Made by a program: the position numbers and the translations under genes
Shown: piece by piece, positions 16,900 to 26,235 of the stretch
How the letters are laid out: the number at the start of each line of letters is the position of its first letter
Numbering within the stretch: the stretch's first letter is position 1
Notes under the pieces: generated by a model
Seen by the model: only the letters and a program-made list of their open reading frames with translations
Told to the model about the DNA's origin: nothing
Databases searched by the model: none
From: Scatavimonas merdigallinarum
GTDB lineage: Bacteria; Bacillota; Clostridia; Oscillospirales; Acutalibacteraceae
Direction: 5' to 3'
NCBI GenBank assembly: GCA_018713055.1
Contig: DVFW01000042.1
Location: 48,592-112,591 of the forward strand
DNA: 64,000 bases

Positions 16900-19536
16900 A
16901 TGAGCCATAAGTATGTTTATCTTTTCTCCGAAGGCGACGAAACCATGAGAGAGCTTCTTGGCGGAAAAGGCGCGAACCTTGCCGGCATGGTCAAGCTTGG
17001 TATGCCGGTTCCTCAGGGTTTTACGGTTTCTACAGAAGCCTGTACCCGTTATTATGAAGATGGAAGAAAAATCGGCGCAGATATTGAAGAGCAGATCTAT
17101 CAGGCACTGGCAAAGGTCGAAGAGATCAACGGCAAAAAATTTGGCGACACAAAAAATCCGCTGCTTGTATCTGTCCGCAGCGGTGCAAGAGCGTCTATGC
17201 CGGGTATGATGGACACGATTTTGAACCTGGGCTTGAACGACGACGTTGTCGCCGGCCTGATTGCGGGCAATCCGGATCCTAAATTTGAGCGGTTTGTGTA
17301 TGACTCCTACCGCCGTTTTATCCAGATGTTCTCCGACGTTGTTATGGAAATTTCCAAAAAGCGTTTTGAGGTTATCATTGACGAAGTAAAAGAAAAGAAA
17401 GGCATTAAGGACGACATTGATCTGGATGCCGACGATATGAAGCAGCTGGTTGTTCTGTTTAAGGACTTTTACAGGCAGGAAAAGGGCGAGGATTTCCCGA
17501 CTGATCCAAAAGTACAGATGATGGAGGCTGTAAAGGCTGTTTTCCGTTCTTGGGACAACCCCCGCGCAAACGTATACCGCCGTATGAACGATATCCCCTA
17601 TTCCTGGGGTACCGCCGTCAACGTACAGCCCATGGTGTTTGGTAACCTGAATGAAAACTCAGGTACGGGCGTTGCTTTTACGCGCGACCCTGCAACGGGC
17701 GAAAAAGCGCTGTTTGGCGAATACCTTATCAACGCGCAGGGTGAAGACGTTGTTGCCGGTGTACGTACACCCAGCCATATTACAAAGCTTGCGGAAGACA
17801 TGCCCGAGGTGTACAAGCAGTTTGTAGATATTGCAAACCGGCTGGAAAAGCATTACAGAGATATGCAGGATATGGAATTTACCATTGAAAACGGAAAACT
17901 TTATATGCTGCAGACGAGAAACGGCAAGAGAACCGCTGCGGCGGCGCTGAAAATAGCAGTGGACCTTGTAAAAGAAGGCATGATTACAGAGGAAGAGGCT
18001 GTTTTGCGCGTTGACCCCAAGCAGCTTGACGCATTGCTCCACCCGCAGTTCGACGCAAGTGCATTGAAGGCCGCAACGCCGATTGGCAAGGGCTTGGCTG
18101 CATCTCCCGGCGCTGCATGCGGTAAGGTTGTGTTTACTGCCGAAGACGCCAAAACGTGGGTTGAAAAGGGCGAAAAAGTTGTTTTGGTCCGTTTGGAAAC
18201 TTCCCCGGAAGACATTGAAGGCATGAATGCTGCTGAAGGTATTTTGACCGTGAGGGGCGGTATGACCTCCCACGCTGCCGTTGTTGCGCGTGGTATGGGT
18301 ACCTGCTGTGTTTCCGGCTGCGGTGAGATCAGCATTGACGAAGAAGCAAAAATGTTTACCCTTGGCGGCAAGACGATTAAAGAAGGCGACTATATATCTC
18401 TCAACGGTTCAACCGGCGACATTTACGGCGAAGCCATCCCCACAGTGGACGCTGCAATTGTAGGCGATTTTGACGTGTTTATGAAGTGGGCGGACGCGGC
18501 CAGAACGCTGAAGGTAAGAACAAATGCGGACAACCCCCGCGACACGGCACAGGCTGTAAAATTTGGCGCGGAAGGCATTGGCCTTTGCCGCACCGAGCAC
18601 ATGTTCTTTGAAGGCGACAGGATTAAGGCGATCCGTGAAATGATCGTCTCCGACACGGTAGAAGAAAGAAAGAACGCACTTGCGAAAATTATGCCGTACC
18701 AGCAGGGCGACTTTGAAGCCATGTACAGGGTGCTGGAAGGGCGTCCCATGACGATCCGCTTCCTTGACCCCCCGCTGCATGAATTTGTTCCTACAAAGGA
18801 AGAAGATATTGTAGAGCTTGCAAAAGAAATGAACATTACGGTTGAGCACCTGAAAAGCGTGATCAGCGGCCTGCACGAGTTTAACCCGATGATGGGCCAC
18901 CGCGGCTGCCGTCTGGCGGTAACGTACCCGGAAATTGCAGAAATGCAGACGACTGCCGTAATCAACGCGGCGATCACGGTTAATAAAGAACATCCGGAAT
19001 ACAACATTGTGCCGGAAATCATGATTCCGCTGGTAGGCGAGCTCAAAGAGCTCAAGTATGTAAAGGATGTTGTAACGGCAACGGCCGACAAGCTGATTGC
19101 AGAAGCGGGCGTGAACATGCAGTACCATGTGGGTACGATGATCGAAATCCCAAGGGCTGCGCTTACCGCGGACGAAATTGCAAAAGAAGCAGAATTCTTC
19201 AGCTTTGGTACAAACGATCTGACGCAGATGACCTTTGGCTTCAGCCGTGACGACGCCGGCAAGTTCTTGGATGCATACTATGAAAAGAAAATCTACGAAT
19301 TTGACCCGTTTGCGAAGCTTGACCAAACAGGCGTTGGCAAACTGGTAAAGATGGCGGCCGAGCTTGGCAGAGCAACGCGCCCGGATATTAAGCTGGGTAT
19401 TTGCGGCGAGCACGGCGGTGATCCTTCTTCTGTTGAGTTCTGCCATAATGTTGGCCTCAACTATGTATCCTGCTCCCCGTTCCGCGTGCCGATCGCACGT
19501 CTGGCTGCAGCACAGGCTGCTATTAAAAGCAAATAA
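16900..19536 (+). CDS. ppdK: Pyruvate, phosphate dikinase
   Basis: An 878-residue enzyme, the normal PPDK length. It interconverts pyruvate, ATP and phosphate with PEP, AMP and pyrophosphate, usually in the glycolytic direction in anaerobes. Seen in order: ATP-grasp start (LLGGKGANLAGMVKLGMPVP; SVRSGARASMPGMMDTIL), the phosphohistidine loop (GGMTSHAAVVARGMGTCC), and the PEP/pyruvate barrel (GIGLCRTEHMFF, MGHRGCRL, GTMIEIPRA, SFGTNDLTQM, and CGEHGGDPSS with the Cys of the active site). The ribosome binding site TTAGGAGG is strong. Codon use is rich in C-ending codons, suggesting high expression. Confidence 0.98.
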   Translation: MSHKYVYLFSEGDETMRELLGGKGANLAGMVKLGMPVPQGFTVSTEACTRYYEDGRKIGADIEEQIYQALAKVEEINGKKFGDTKNPLLVSVRSGARASMPGMMDTILNLGLNDDVVAGLIAGNPDPKFERFVYDSYRRFIQMFSDVVMEISKKRFEVIIDEVKEKKGIKDDIDLDADDMKQLVVLFKDFYRQEKGEDFPTDPKVQMMEAVKAVFRSWDNPRANVYRRMNDIPYSWGTAVNVQPMVFGNLNENSGTGVAFTRDPATGEKALFGEYLINAQGEDVVAGVRTPSHITKLAEDMPEVYKQFVDIANRLEKHYRDMQDMEFTIENGKLYMLQTRNGKRTAAAALKIAVDLVKEGMITEEEAVLRVDPKQLDALLHPQFDASALKAATPIGKGLAASPGAACGKVVFTAEDAKTWVEKGEKVVLVRLETSPEDIEGMNAAEGILTVRGGMTSHAAVVARGMGTCCVSGCGEISIDEEAKMFTLGGKTIKEGDYISLNGSTGDIYGEAIPTVDAAIVGDFDVFMKWADAARTLKVRTNADNPRDTAQAVKFGAEGIGLCRTEHMFFEGDRIKAIREMIVSDTVEERKNALAKIMPYQQGDFEAMYRVLEGRPMTIRFLDPPLHEFVPTKEEDIVELAKEMNITVEHLKSVISGLHEFNPMMGHRGCRLAVTYPEIAEMQTTAVINAAITVNKEHPEYNIVPEIMIPLVGELKELKYVKDVVTATADKLIAEAGVNMQYHVGTMIEIPRAALTADEIAKEAEFFSFGTNDLTQMTFGFSRDDAGKFLDAYYEKKIYEFDPFAKLDQTGVGKLVKMAAELGRATRPDIKLGICGEHGGDPSSVEFCHNVGLNYVSCSPFRVPIARLAAAQAAIKSK

Positions 19537-19602
19537 GCATGGCGCATGGCTGTTAAAGTGCAAATCAATTTTTACAAAAAATTTGTGCTAAACTAAAGAA
19601 TA

Positions 19603-19642
19603 GACCTTGTGAGTCATTTCGGCTCACAGGGTCTTATTTTTT
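19603..19642 (+). terminator. Terminator of ppdK
   Basis: The stem GACCTTGTGAG / CTCACAGGGTC with one wobble pair is followed by TTATTTTTTT, 66 bases after the stop codon. Confidence 0.85.
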
Positions 19643-19650
19643 TGCGACAT

Positions 19651-19853
19651 GGCAAAAAACCTTAAAAATACGGTATTTTTGATAATAAAATAAAGTTTTG
19701 TTGTGATTTGGATTTTGCAAACCCTCGCAGTAGAGGCGTTTGCTGGGGCAAGAATTTTTTACAAAACCATTTTTTGCCGTGATAATGGCCGGGGAGCTGG
19801 CGATGTCTAGATAAAATGCGCATACCGCTTAAAACAGCGGTATGCGCATTTTT
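19651..19853 (+). ncRNA. Candidate structured RNA or leader ending in its own terminator
   Basis: This gap has no supported reading frame but has nested pairing. GGCAAAAAA (19651-19659) can pair with TTTTTTGCC (19770-19778) to close a region that holds hairpins AAAAATAC/GTATTTTT (19664-19680) and GCAAAC/GTTTGC with an inner CCTC/GAGG (19717-19743). A strong terminator follows: AAAATGCGCATACCGCT pairing to AGCGGTATGCGCATTTTT (19813-19853). Since ppdK already has its own terminator, the second one implies a separate transcript. I could not match it to a known RNA family. Confidence 0.35.
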
Positions 19854-19972
19854 ATGGAAAAACAAAAAAATAAAAAGAAAAATATAGAATATTTCTTTAC
19901 TTTTTGTTTACAAAACGGTATTATTATAATATATTAAATACAGAACTGTTGCCGGCAGAGAAAGGAGATATT

Positions 19973-20395
19973 ATGAAAAAATATATAAAAACTGCGATAA
20001 TAGTGGCGTGTATTGTAACAGCAGCTGCAACGTGCAAGGCTTCTGCTATGGATTTGAACTATAATCTGAATCAAGAGTATGATGTATACAACACCAACGG
20101 CGTTGTCAACAGCGTATATGATATTGGTTCGATTATGCCGTATGATGACGTGCGGGCACGCACCAGAGCAGATTCCACAGGTGGAATGAGTGTAACAGCA
20201 CGCGCCATTATAACTGCGACAGATGGACAGACGAAGCGGATAGAAAGCAATCAAAAGAATGTATCTGGCTGGGTGGACAGCGGCTGGGTACAGATAGATG
20301 GGCAAGACTATGCAAAAGTAGTACAACACCAGGCTTACCGCAAGTTTATTGCTACCAATGCATTAGACAAAGCATACGAATACTATATTACATAG
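19973..20395 (+). CDS. Secreted 140-residue protein encoded before an ABC exporter
   Basis: The ATG at 19973 follows AAAGGAGA. Residues 1-27 form a Sec signal peptide (MKKYIKTAIIVACIVTAAAT, cleavage near A-S-A). The mature part has no cysteine and no membrane helix; a central beta-like region reads GGMSVTARAIITATDG, then GWVDSGWVQIDG, and it ends with an aromatic KAYEYYIT. I do not recognise the family. It precedes, on the same strand, two FtsX-type permeases and their ATPase. Comparable gene sets include lactococcin 972-like bacteriocin loci, but no diagnostic motif of that family is seen. Confidence 0.75.
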   Translation: MKKYIKTAIIVACIVTAAATCKASAMDLNYNLNQEYDVYNTNGVVNSVYDIGSIMPYDDVRARTRADSTGGMSVTARAIITATDGQTKRIESNQKNVSGWVDSGWVQIDGQDYAKVVQHQAYRKFIATNALDKAYEYYIT

Positions 20396-20468
20396 TCTAT
20401 AAAAATAAAATGTAATTAAATACCGGCACAGTTCGTTTACATTTGAGTAAGAGCAAAAGAGGATTGGT

Positions 20469-21572
20469 ATGAAGACATTACGCCTTGTGGCATCGAGGTT
20501 TTTTCTTTATTTTACGAATAATAAAATTATTTTTGTCTTGTTTCTTTTGGGTGGGATTGCCTGCTCTATTGCGTTTATCCATTTTTATGGAAACGGAACC
20601 AGCTATAAAAAAGTACAGGCAGAGGACAACGCTTCGTTGCGATATTACGCCCTGGAGTTTCAGCAGCCTGTTCCGCAGCCGGAAGTTGATCAAGAAGTTC
20701 TGCATAATGAAAATATTTGCGACATAGAACTTGCACATGCGCTTGTACAGGAGGAAATGCCCATTTCCATAGAAGGCAACAGACGCTTTTTTATAAAAAC
20801 AAAAATGCAAAATGGCGCACCGCTGTATGCGGAAAAGGGACGAGTCGCCTTTACACAGCAAGAGCTTGCGCAGGCGCAGCGGGTGGTTATCCTGCCGGGA
20901 ATGGTGGAGGCGTTGTATGAGGTGGAAATTGGCAGTACCATGCGCATTCTTGGAGAAGCGTTTACAGTAATTGGGATGTCTACAGATATGGAGGGATTTT
21001 ATATCCCTTTCTCTGTTTTTGAGCAATGGGGTCTTTCTGTGTCTGAATTTTCGGTAACGCTTGACCAAAAGCTCAGTGTTGCAGACAACAATGCGTTTAT
21101 TGCACAGCTGCATAATGCTTATCCTACGGCCGTTTTGACACAGTCTCCCTCCAATTATTATAGTTTGGCAAGCGAAAGATTTTCTTTGCAGCTCTTTTCC
21201 ATATCGGTAGCGTATATTGTAGCTTCGCTCTCCTTTATGTTTTTAATGAAATTTATGCTCGACCGCAATAGCAGGGAAAACATTATTTTTTCAATCGTTG
21301 GCGCCTCCAGAGCCGCAGTGCTGCGGGTTTTGGTTTTGGAAACGGCCTTTTTATCGTCCTGTGCGGCGGTGCTTGCCATTTTACTGCACGCGGCGCTGTA
21401 CAAGCCCTTTTTCAGCCGGCTGAACGTTTTTGAAAATCTGACGTATACCGTTTGGGATTATGTCGTAATATGGCTTTGTGTAACCTTGCTTTCTTGTCTG
21501 GCGGCTGTCCCATTTGCATACCGGTACATAAAAAGCTCCCTTGTGGAGAATAAAAACAGGTTCAGCATATGA
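20469..21572 (+). CDS. FtsX-type ABC transporter permease
   Basis: A 367-residue membrane protein with an AGAGGA ribosome binding site. One N-terminal helix (about residues 19-36) is followed by a ~200-residue extracytoplasmic domain, then three C-terminal helices near residues 240-260, 285-305 and 330-350, the FtsX/MacB layout. The segment IFSIVGASRAAVLRVLVLETAFL is the coupling region to the ATPase. It pairs with the second permease and ATPase that follow. Such complexes work by mechanotransmission on outside substrates or export peptides. Confidence 0.82.
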   Translation: MKTLRLVASRFFLYFTNNKIIFVLFLLGGIACSIAFIHFYGNGTSYKKVQAEDNASLRYYALEFQQPVPQPEVDQEVLHNENICDIELAHALVQEEMPISIEGNRRFFIKTKMQNGAPLYAEKGRVAFTQQELAQAQRVVILPGMVEALYEVEIGSTMRILGEAFTVIGMSTDMEGFYIPFSVFEQWGLSVSEFSVTLDQKLSVADNNAFIAQLHNAYPTAVLTQSPSNYYSLASERFSLQLFSISVAYIVASLSFMFLMKFMLDRNSRENIIFSIVGASRAAVLRVLVLETAFLSSCAAVLAILLHAALYKPFFSRLNVFENLTYTVWDYVVIWLCVTLLSCLAAVPFAYRYIKSSLVENKNRFSI

Positions 21573-21597
21573 CAAAATTGTAAAACAGAGGTATCGT

Positions 21598-22833
21598 ATG
21601 AAAAATATCCGTCTTATTTTGAATTTTTACAGCCAAAATAAGCTGCCGGCGGTAATAATGTTTGTAACATATACGCTCGCGCTGATGATTGTCGTGCTGT
21701 CAGTGGGGGAGTACAGGTATACAACATACAGTCGCGACCAGTTTATAAACCTTGCAAACAAAGAGTTGCTGTACTGCATGCCCCAGATGAACTACGGGAA
21801 AATGATGGAGTTGGAGGGGGATTCGCAGCGTGTGTTTATTCAGCAAATGGAAGACGAAGCGGCAAAGTACAAAGCCTATCAGCCGTTTTCCACAATTTCA
21901 CATATTAATCTAGTGTACAATGGCCAGTTCGAAAAGGGTTATTTATATAGTGAACAGCTGCTTGCAACCCAGCGGGTCAATCTGGCCGAGGGAAATTGGT
22001 TTGCGCAGTACGACGCAAACGCAGACTATTTTGACGTGATTTTGTCGGGCCAGCGCTATGCCGATAAACAGTTGGGCGAAGTTTTTGAAGTGAGCATATT
22101 AACCGATTCCTTGCAGGAATACCCAATTCGGGTGCGCGCAGTTGGTCGCCTGAGTCCGCCCAACATGTTGCCAAGCTTTTCGATGAGCGGTTCCAATATA
22201 ACTGCGAATAATTTATATGAGAGCTTTTATGGCCTTGTGTTTATGGAAAACGACAGGTTGCTCAAAACACTTGATCAAAGCAAAACGCATACCTCCACCT
22301 ACAGCAGTTTTATGGCCACGATGGATCCGTCTGCCACCGCAGCGGAAAAAGAAGCATATTTGGAATTTTTAAAGGCGCAGGGGATTGTTACCACCTATGA
22401 CGAAATTTTAGAGAATACGGTGCCTGTTGTGGAAGAAAAGTTACGCCGAACGCTGCCAACACCTATTTTCTTTTTAGTAATTGTTACCATTGCATGCGTT
22501 AGTGTAGCCGTGCTGTTTGTCCATAAAAAGCTCGGCGAATACGCGATCTATTATTTATGTGGGTGCAGCCGCGGAAAAACGTACATGTATATGCTGTTGG
22601 GTATTGGACTTATCAGCGCTGTGGGCGCAGGATTGAATATGCTGCTTTGCATATCGTACCCAATGCTTGCTTCCCTGGGAATTTTAAGTTTAGGAAACGT
22701 TTTGCTGGACAACTGGTCGCTAACTTTTATTGCTTTATATGCCGCTTTTACGATTTTGCTGTCTGTAAGCATACCGTTTATTACATTTAGGAAAAATACG
22801 CCGATTGAAGTGTATAGGAGATTTGAGTCATGA
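21598..22833 (+). CDS. Second FtsX-type ABC transporter permease
   Basis: The start MKNIRLILNFYSQNK at 21598 has an AGAGG site; the longer frame to 21541 runs into the upstream gene. The product is 411 residues with the same layout: first helix at about 17-36, large outside domain, and three helices at the end (FFLVIVTIACVSVAVLF; MLLGIGLISAVGAGLN; FIALYAAFTILLSVSI). It shares only weak sequence likeness with the preceding permease, so the pair probably forms a heterodimer. The stop overlaps the ATPase start by ATGA. Confidence 0.82.
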   Translation: MKNIRLILNFYSQNKLPAVIMFVTYTLALMIVVLSVGEYRYTTYSRDQFINLANKELLYCMPQMNYGKMMELEGDSQRVFIQQMEDEAAKYKAYQPFSTISHINLVYNGQFEKGYLYSEQLLATQRVNLAEGNWFAQYDANADYFDVILSGQRYADKQLGEVFEVSILTDSLQEYPIRVRAVGRLSPPNMLPSFSMSGSNITANNLYESFYGLVFMENDRLLKTLDQSKTHTSTYSSFMATMDPSATAAEKEAYLEFLKAQGIVTTYDEILENTVPVVEEKLRRTLPTPIFFLVIVTIACVSVAVLFVHKKLGEYAIYYLCGCSRGKTYMYMLLGIGLISAVGAGLNMLLCISYPMLASLGILSLGNVLLDNWSLTFIALYAAFTILLSVSIPFITFRKNTPIEVYRRFES

Positions 22834-23510
22834 TCAAGCTGGAACATATCAATAAATTTTATAAGCTGGGAAGCCTGCGCTTTCAGGCGCTCAAAGATGT
22901 CAATTTAACAATTAAAAAGGGTGAGTTTATAGCGGTACAGGGAAAATCCGGCGCAGGGAAATCTACGCTTTTGCATATCCTGGGGTGTTTGGATCGTTAT
23001 GATTCCGGCACATATATGTTTGATGGAATCGATATAGCATCGCTTAATGACCGTAAGAATGCTAAGCTCAGAAACGAAAAAATTGGCTTTGTTATGCAGG
23101 ATTTTTCGCTAATCAATCATAAAAAAGTCAGCTTTAATGTTATGCTTCCGCTGTTTTTTAATCGTACTCCAAACAAAAAAATGAGGGAAATGGCCTTTAC
23201 AGCGCTGCAGGCTGTAGATATAGTAGACCAGGCGGACAAAAAAGCAAACCAGCTTTCCGGTGGGCAGCGCCAGAGGGCAGCTATTGCGCGAGCCATTGTC
23301 AATAACCCGGCTGTCGTGCTGGCAGACGAGCCGACAGGCGCGCTGGATGCGAAAACATCTAAAGACATTATGGAACTGTTGAAAAAATTAAATCAAAACG
23401 GTATGACCATTATAGTTGTAACGCATGACGAAGCGGTTGCATCGTATTGCGACAGAAAAATTGTAATAAGCGACGGAATAATTCAAAACCAGGTAATACA
23501 GTCCCAATAG
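22830..23510 (+). CDS. ABC transporter ATP-binding protein (LolD/MacB class)
   Basis: A 226-residue ATPase with Walker A GKSGAGKST, Q-loop GFVMQDFSL, signature LSGGQRQR, Walker B VVLADEPTGALD and switch His in VVTHDEA. The family drives FtsX-type permeases. It is coupled to the upstream permease by a 4-base overlap. No regulator is adjacent. Confidence 0.95.
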   Translation: MIKLEHINKFYKLGSLRFQALKDVNLTIKKGEFIAVQGKSGAGKSTLLHILGCLDRYDSGTYMFDGIDIASLNDRKNAKLRNEKIGFVMQDFSLINHKKVSFNVMLPLFFNRTPNKKMREMAFTALQAVDIVDQADKKANQLSGGQRQRAAIARAIVNNPAVVLADEPTGALDAKTSKDIMELLKKLNQNGMTIIVVTHDEAVASYCDRKIVISDGIIQNQVIQSQ

Positions 23511-23683
23511 CGTATGCAGAAATATTGGCAAGGCGCGTACATATTACCGCATGTGCAGCCACGCGAAGAACGGTATTGAAAAACAGGAAAAAGCATGTAT
23601 ATAAAAATGTGGTTATATAGTAAGTTAAAATAAATCAACCTGTTTTTATAAAGCGGATAAAAATGCGCATAAGGCATAATTTT

Positions 23684-23717
23684 AGCCGGCCCTGTATGGA
23701 ATACGGGGCCGGCTTTT
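23684..23717. terminator. Bidirectional terminator between ABC operon and pyk
   Basis: The stem AGCCGGCCC / GGGCCGGCT is followed by TTTT on the plus strand and has T-rich sequence on the minus side. It separates convergent genes. Confidence 0.8.
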
Positions 23718-23764
23718 CAAGGAAAGCAGGAATCTTGCATCTTAATACGAATTTGTTTGATACG

Positions 23765-25516
23765 TTATTTTTTGCTGTGTGCACTAAACACAATACCGCG
23801 GTTGCCGTCAAGCTTAACGGTGGTTCCGCTTTTTAACAGTTTGGTTGCGTTTTTCGCCCCTACAATTACGGGTTTGTCCAGAGCAAGGCAGACAACGGCA
23901 GCGTGGGAATTAATTCCGCCAGTTTCTGTAATAATGCCGCTTGCTTTGCGCATCAGCGGTAAAATCTCATTGGTTGTTTTGGGGATGACAAGGATGTCTC
24001 CGTCTTTAAAGTTTTCCCAGGCTTCCTCTTCACAGCGGCATACACACAGCCTGCCATATACGCTGTTGTGATTGACAGCCATGCCGGAAACCAGTACATC
24101 CCCAACCAGATGGACTTTAAGCATATTGGTTGTGCCGGAAACGCCCAGGGGGATTCCGGCAGTAATAACGGCAAGATCGCCGTTTTGTACATACCCTTCC
24201 TTCTGAGCAACCGATACCACATGCTCAAACAGCTCGTCTGTGTTATCTTTTTCATCTACCAAAATGGGGATTACACCCCAGGATAAGTTCATTTGCCTTA
24301 GAACCTTTTGCTCTGTCGTGCCGCTGATGATAGGGCAGGCAGGGCGAAATTTAGAGATCATTCTTGCAGTTTGCCCCGTTTTTGACACGGTAAGGATTGC
24401 AACAGCGCCCAGATCATGCGCGGTTGTGCAGGTAGCATGCGAGATAGCGGAGGTCACGTCGGGGCGCTCGGGAATATCTCTTTTCCGGAATTTTTCGATG
24501 TAATCAATGTCGCGCTCCGTGCGCTCTGCGATAATCGCCATAGTTTTTACAGCCTCAACCGGAAAAAGCCCGGCTGCGGTTTCGCCGCTGAGCATGATCG
24601 CGCTTGTACCGTCGTAAATTGCATTTGCAACATCTGTTGCTTCCGCACGGGTAGGACGCGGATTCTTTATCATCGAATCCAGCATCTGCGTGGCGGTGAT
24701 TACCTGCTTACCGGCGGAATACGCTTTTGCGATCAGCTTCTTTTGAATAATCGGAATTTCTTCCATGGCAATTTCCACGCCAAGGTCGCCCCTTGCAATC
24801 ATGATCCCATCAGACACGCGGATGATCTCGTCAATATTTTCCACACCTTCAGAATTTTCAATTTTTGCGACAATCCGTATATTGTTACAGTTGTTTTTCT
24901 CAAGTTCACCGCGCAATTGTATAATATCCTCGGCAGAACGCGTAAAAGAAGCAGCGACAAAATCAAAATCCTGTGCTACGCCAAACGCAATATCGGCTTT
25001 ATCCTGTTCGCTGATAAAAGGCAGGGAAAGAGCCACGCCGGGAACATTGATCCCTTTATGCGTTGCAACGGTTCCGCCGTTAATAACATGGCAGACGATG
25101 TCTGTTTTTGTAACATCGGTTACCTTCATTTCAATCAGGCCGTCGTCAATTAAAATGCGCGAGCCGCGCTGAACATCCTTTGGAAGATCTTTAAACGTAA
25201 TGCTGCACCGGGTTTCATCACCCTCTATGTCTTCTGTTGTCAGGGTAAAAGTCTGACCGGTTTCCAAATTGACTTTGCTGTTTTTAAAACGGCCGGTGCG
25301 AATTTCCGGGCCTTTTGTGTCCAGTAAAAGAGCCACCGGTATGTTTAATTCAGCACGCAGCTTTTTTATCATATCTGCCCTGCGCTTATGATCGCTGTGT
25401 TGACCATGCGACATATTCATACGTGCAACCGCCATACCGTTGAGCATTAGCTGTCGCAATACCTCTTCGTCGTCTGTTGCAGGGCCCAGTGTGCAGATGA
25501 TTTTTGTTTTCCTCAT
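23765..25516 (-). CDS. pyk: Pyruvate kinase with C-terminal PEP-utiliser domain
   Basis: A 583-residue enzyme making pyruvate and ATP from PEP and ADP. Motifs: TKIICTLGPATDDEE, ARMNMSHG, LLDTKGPEIRTG, the active-site region MIARGDLGVEI and QMLDSMI with RPTRAEATDVANA. After the allosteric domain comes an extra C-terminal domain ending ETGGINSHAAVVCLAL, as in Geobacillus-type enzymes with the swivelling-domain-like extension. The organism therefore has both Pyk and PPDK for the PEP-pyruvate step. Confidence 0.97.
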   Translation of the reverse strand: MRKTKIICTLGPATDDEEVLRQLMLNGMAVARMNMSHGQHSDHKRRADMIKKLRAELNIPVALLLDTKGPEIRTGRFKNSKVNLETGQTFTLTTEDIEGDETRCSITFKDLPKDVQRGSRILIDDGLIEMKVTDVTKTDIVCHVINGGTVATHKGINVPGVALSLPFISEQDKADIAFGVAQDFDFVAASFTRSAEDIIQLRGELEKNNCNNIRIVAKIENSEGVENIDEIIRVSDGIMIARGDLGVEIAMEEIPIIQKKLIAKAYSAGKQVITATQMLDSMIKNPRPTRAEATDVANAIYDGTSAIMLSGETAAGLFPVEAVKTMAIIAERTERDIDYIEKFRKRDIPERPDVTSAISHATCTTAHDLGAVAILTVSKTGQTARMISKFRPACPIISGTTEQKVLRQMNLSWGVIPILVDEKDNTDELFEHVVSVAQKEGYVQNGDLAVITAGIPLGVSGTTNMLKVHLVGDVLVSGMAVNHNSVYGRLCVCRCEEEAWENFKDGDILVIPKTTNEILPLMRKASGIITETGGINSHAAVVCLALDKPVIVGAKNATKLLKSGTTVKLDGNRGIVFSAHSKK

Positions 25517-25578
25517 TTTTGCAGCATCCTTTCATTAAGAAATGGAATATTCTGTTAAAGTTTTAACCACACGGAGGT

Positions 25579-25607
25579 ATTATACAATATTTGCATTCCT
25601 ATAACAA
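25579..25607 (-). promoter_or_regulatory. Promoter of pyk
   Basis: On the minus strand TTGTTA, 17 bases, then TATAAT, about 63 bases before the start codon. Confidence 0.7.
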
Positions 25608-25912
25608 GCATTTCCCAAAAATCTGAAAAGTTTTACATATACTTTATATTTTTTGCAAACCAAGGAAATTTTTAAGCGGTAAAAGCAAAATTTAAGAAAA
25701 ATTGTGATGAAGCAATCAGTACCCATGCTCGGTACAGGCAGCAGGACATGATAAAAAATGCGTGCAAAAGAGAATCGCTGTTTCGCTGTTTTCTAAACTA
25801 TTTTATTTTTTGTTTTATAGTTTCCTTCTATTTAGTACATTGACGCGTATAGAAAAATATGGTATGAAATAAATGAAAAAATAAAAAAATATTCATATCT
25901 GCCGTTTTTTAT

Positions 25913-26071
25913 TATAATAGCAATGGGCGGGCGTTTTGTACAATAGGGAGGTGAAAAAACGCAAGAATAAAAAGACGGCGCAATTACCGTTGCAGATGTT
26001 ATAAATGTACAGAATGTAATTGTAAGGAAAACACACATAGAAACGCCCTTTACACAGGATTGTTTTTATGA
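25913..26071 (+). other. Possible cysteine-rich micro-frame behind a -10 and GGGAGG
   Basis: TATAAT at 25913-25918 is followed at 25946 by GGGAGG. An open frame from 25955 to 26071 encodes a striking stretch YRCRCYKCTECNC (five Cys in eleven residues) but has no ATG, GTG or TTG start. A GTG inside the GGGAGGTG sequence is one base out of frame, with A6 in between. The other parts of the 719-base gap (25517-26235) hold the pyk promoter, an A/T palindrome near 26139-26166 and the rpmE promoter. This could be a decayed or misread small gene, or chance. Confidence 0.2.
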
Positions 26072-26166
26072 TTACAATTAATTTATGACAGCAAGCTGTA
26101 GATAATTGGTAAAACCGGGGAGAACCATTGCACACCAGGAAAAATTTTTAAAATTAAAAATTTTTC

Positions 26167-26195
26167 TTGCATTTTTGGATCCTTTGTGATAAAAT
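26167..26195 (+). promoter_or_regulatory. Promoter of rpmE
   Basis: TTGCAT, 17 bases, TAAAAT with an upstream TG (extended -10), 40 bases before the rpmE start. Confidence 0.7.
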
Positions 26196-26235
26196 CCAAA
26201 TGTTACTACGGTTTCAGCGAAAGAGGTGAAAGAAG

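Noticed and set aside
18409..19563. 384-codon minus-strand open frame
   Set aside because: Antisense to ppdK, whose motifs are complete; the frame results from biased codon use.
19651..19778. c-di-GMP-I riboswitch
   Set aside because: GCAAAC resembles part of the consensus, but the GAAA tetraloop and GGGACGCAAAGCC segment are missing.
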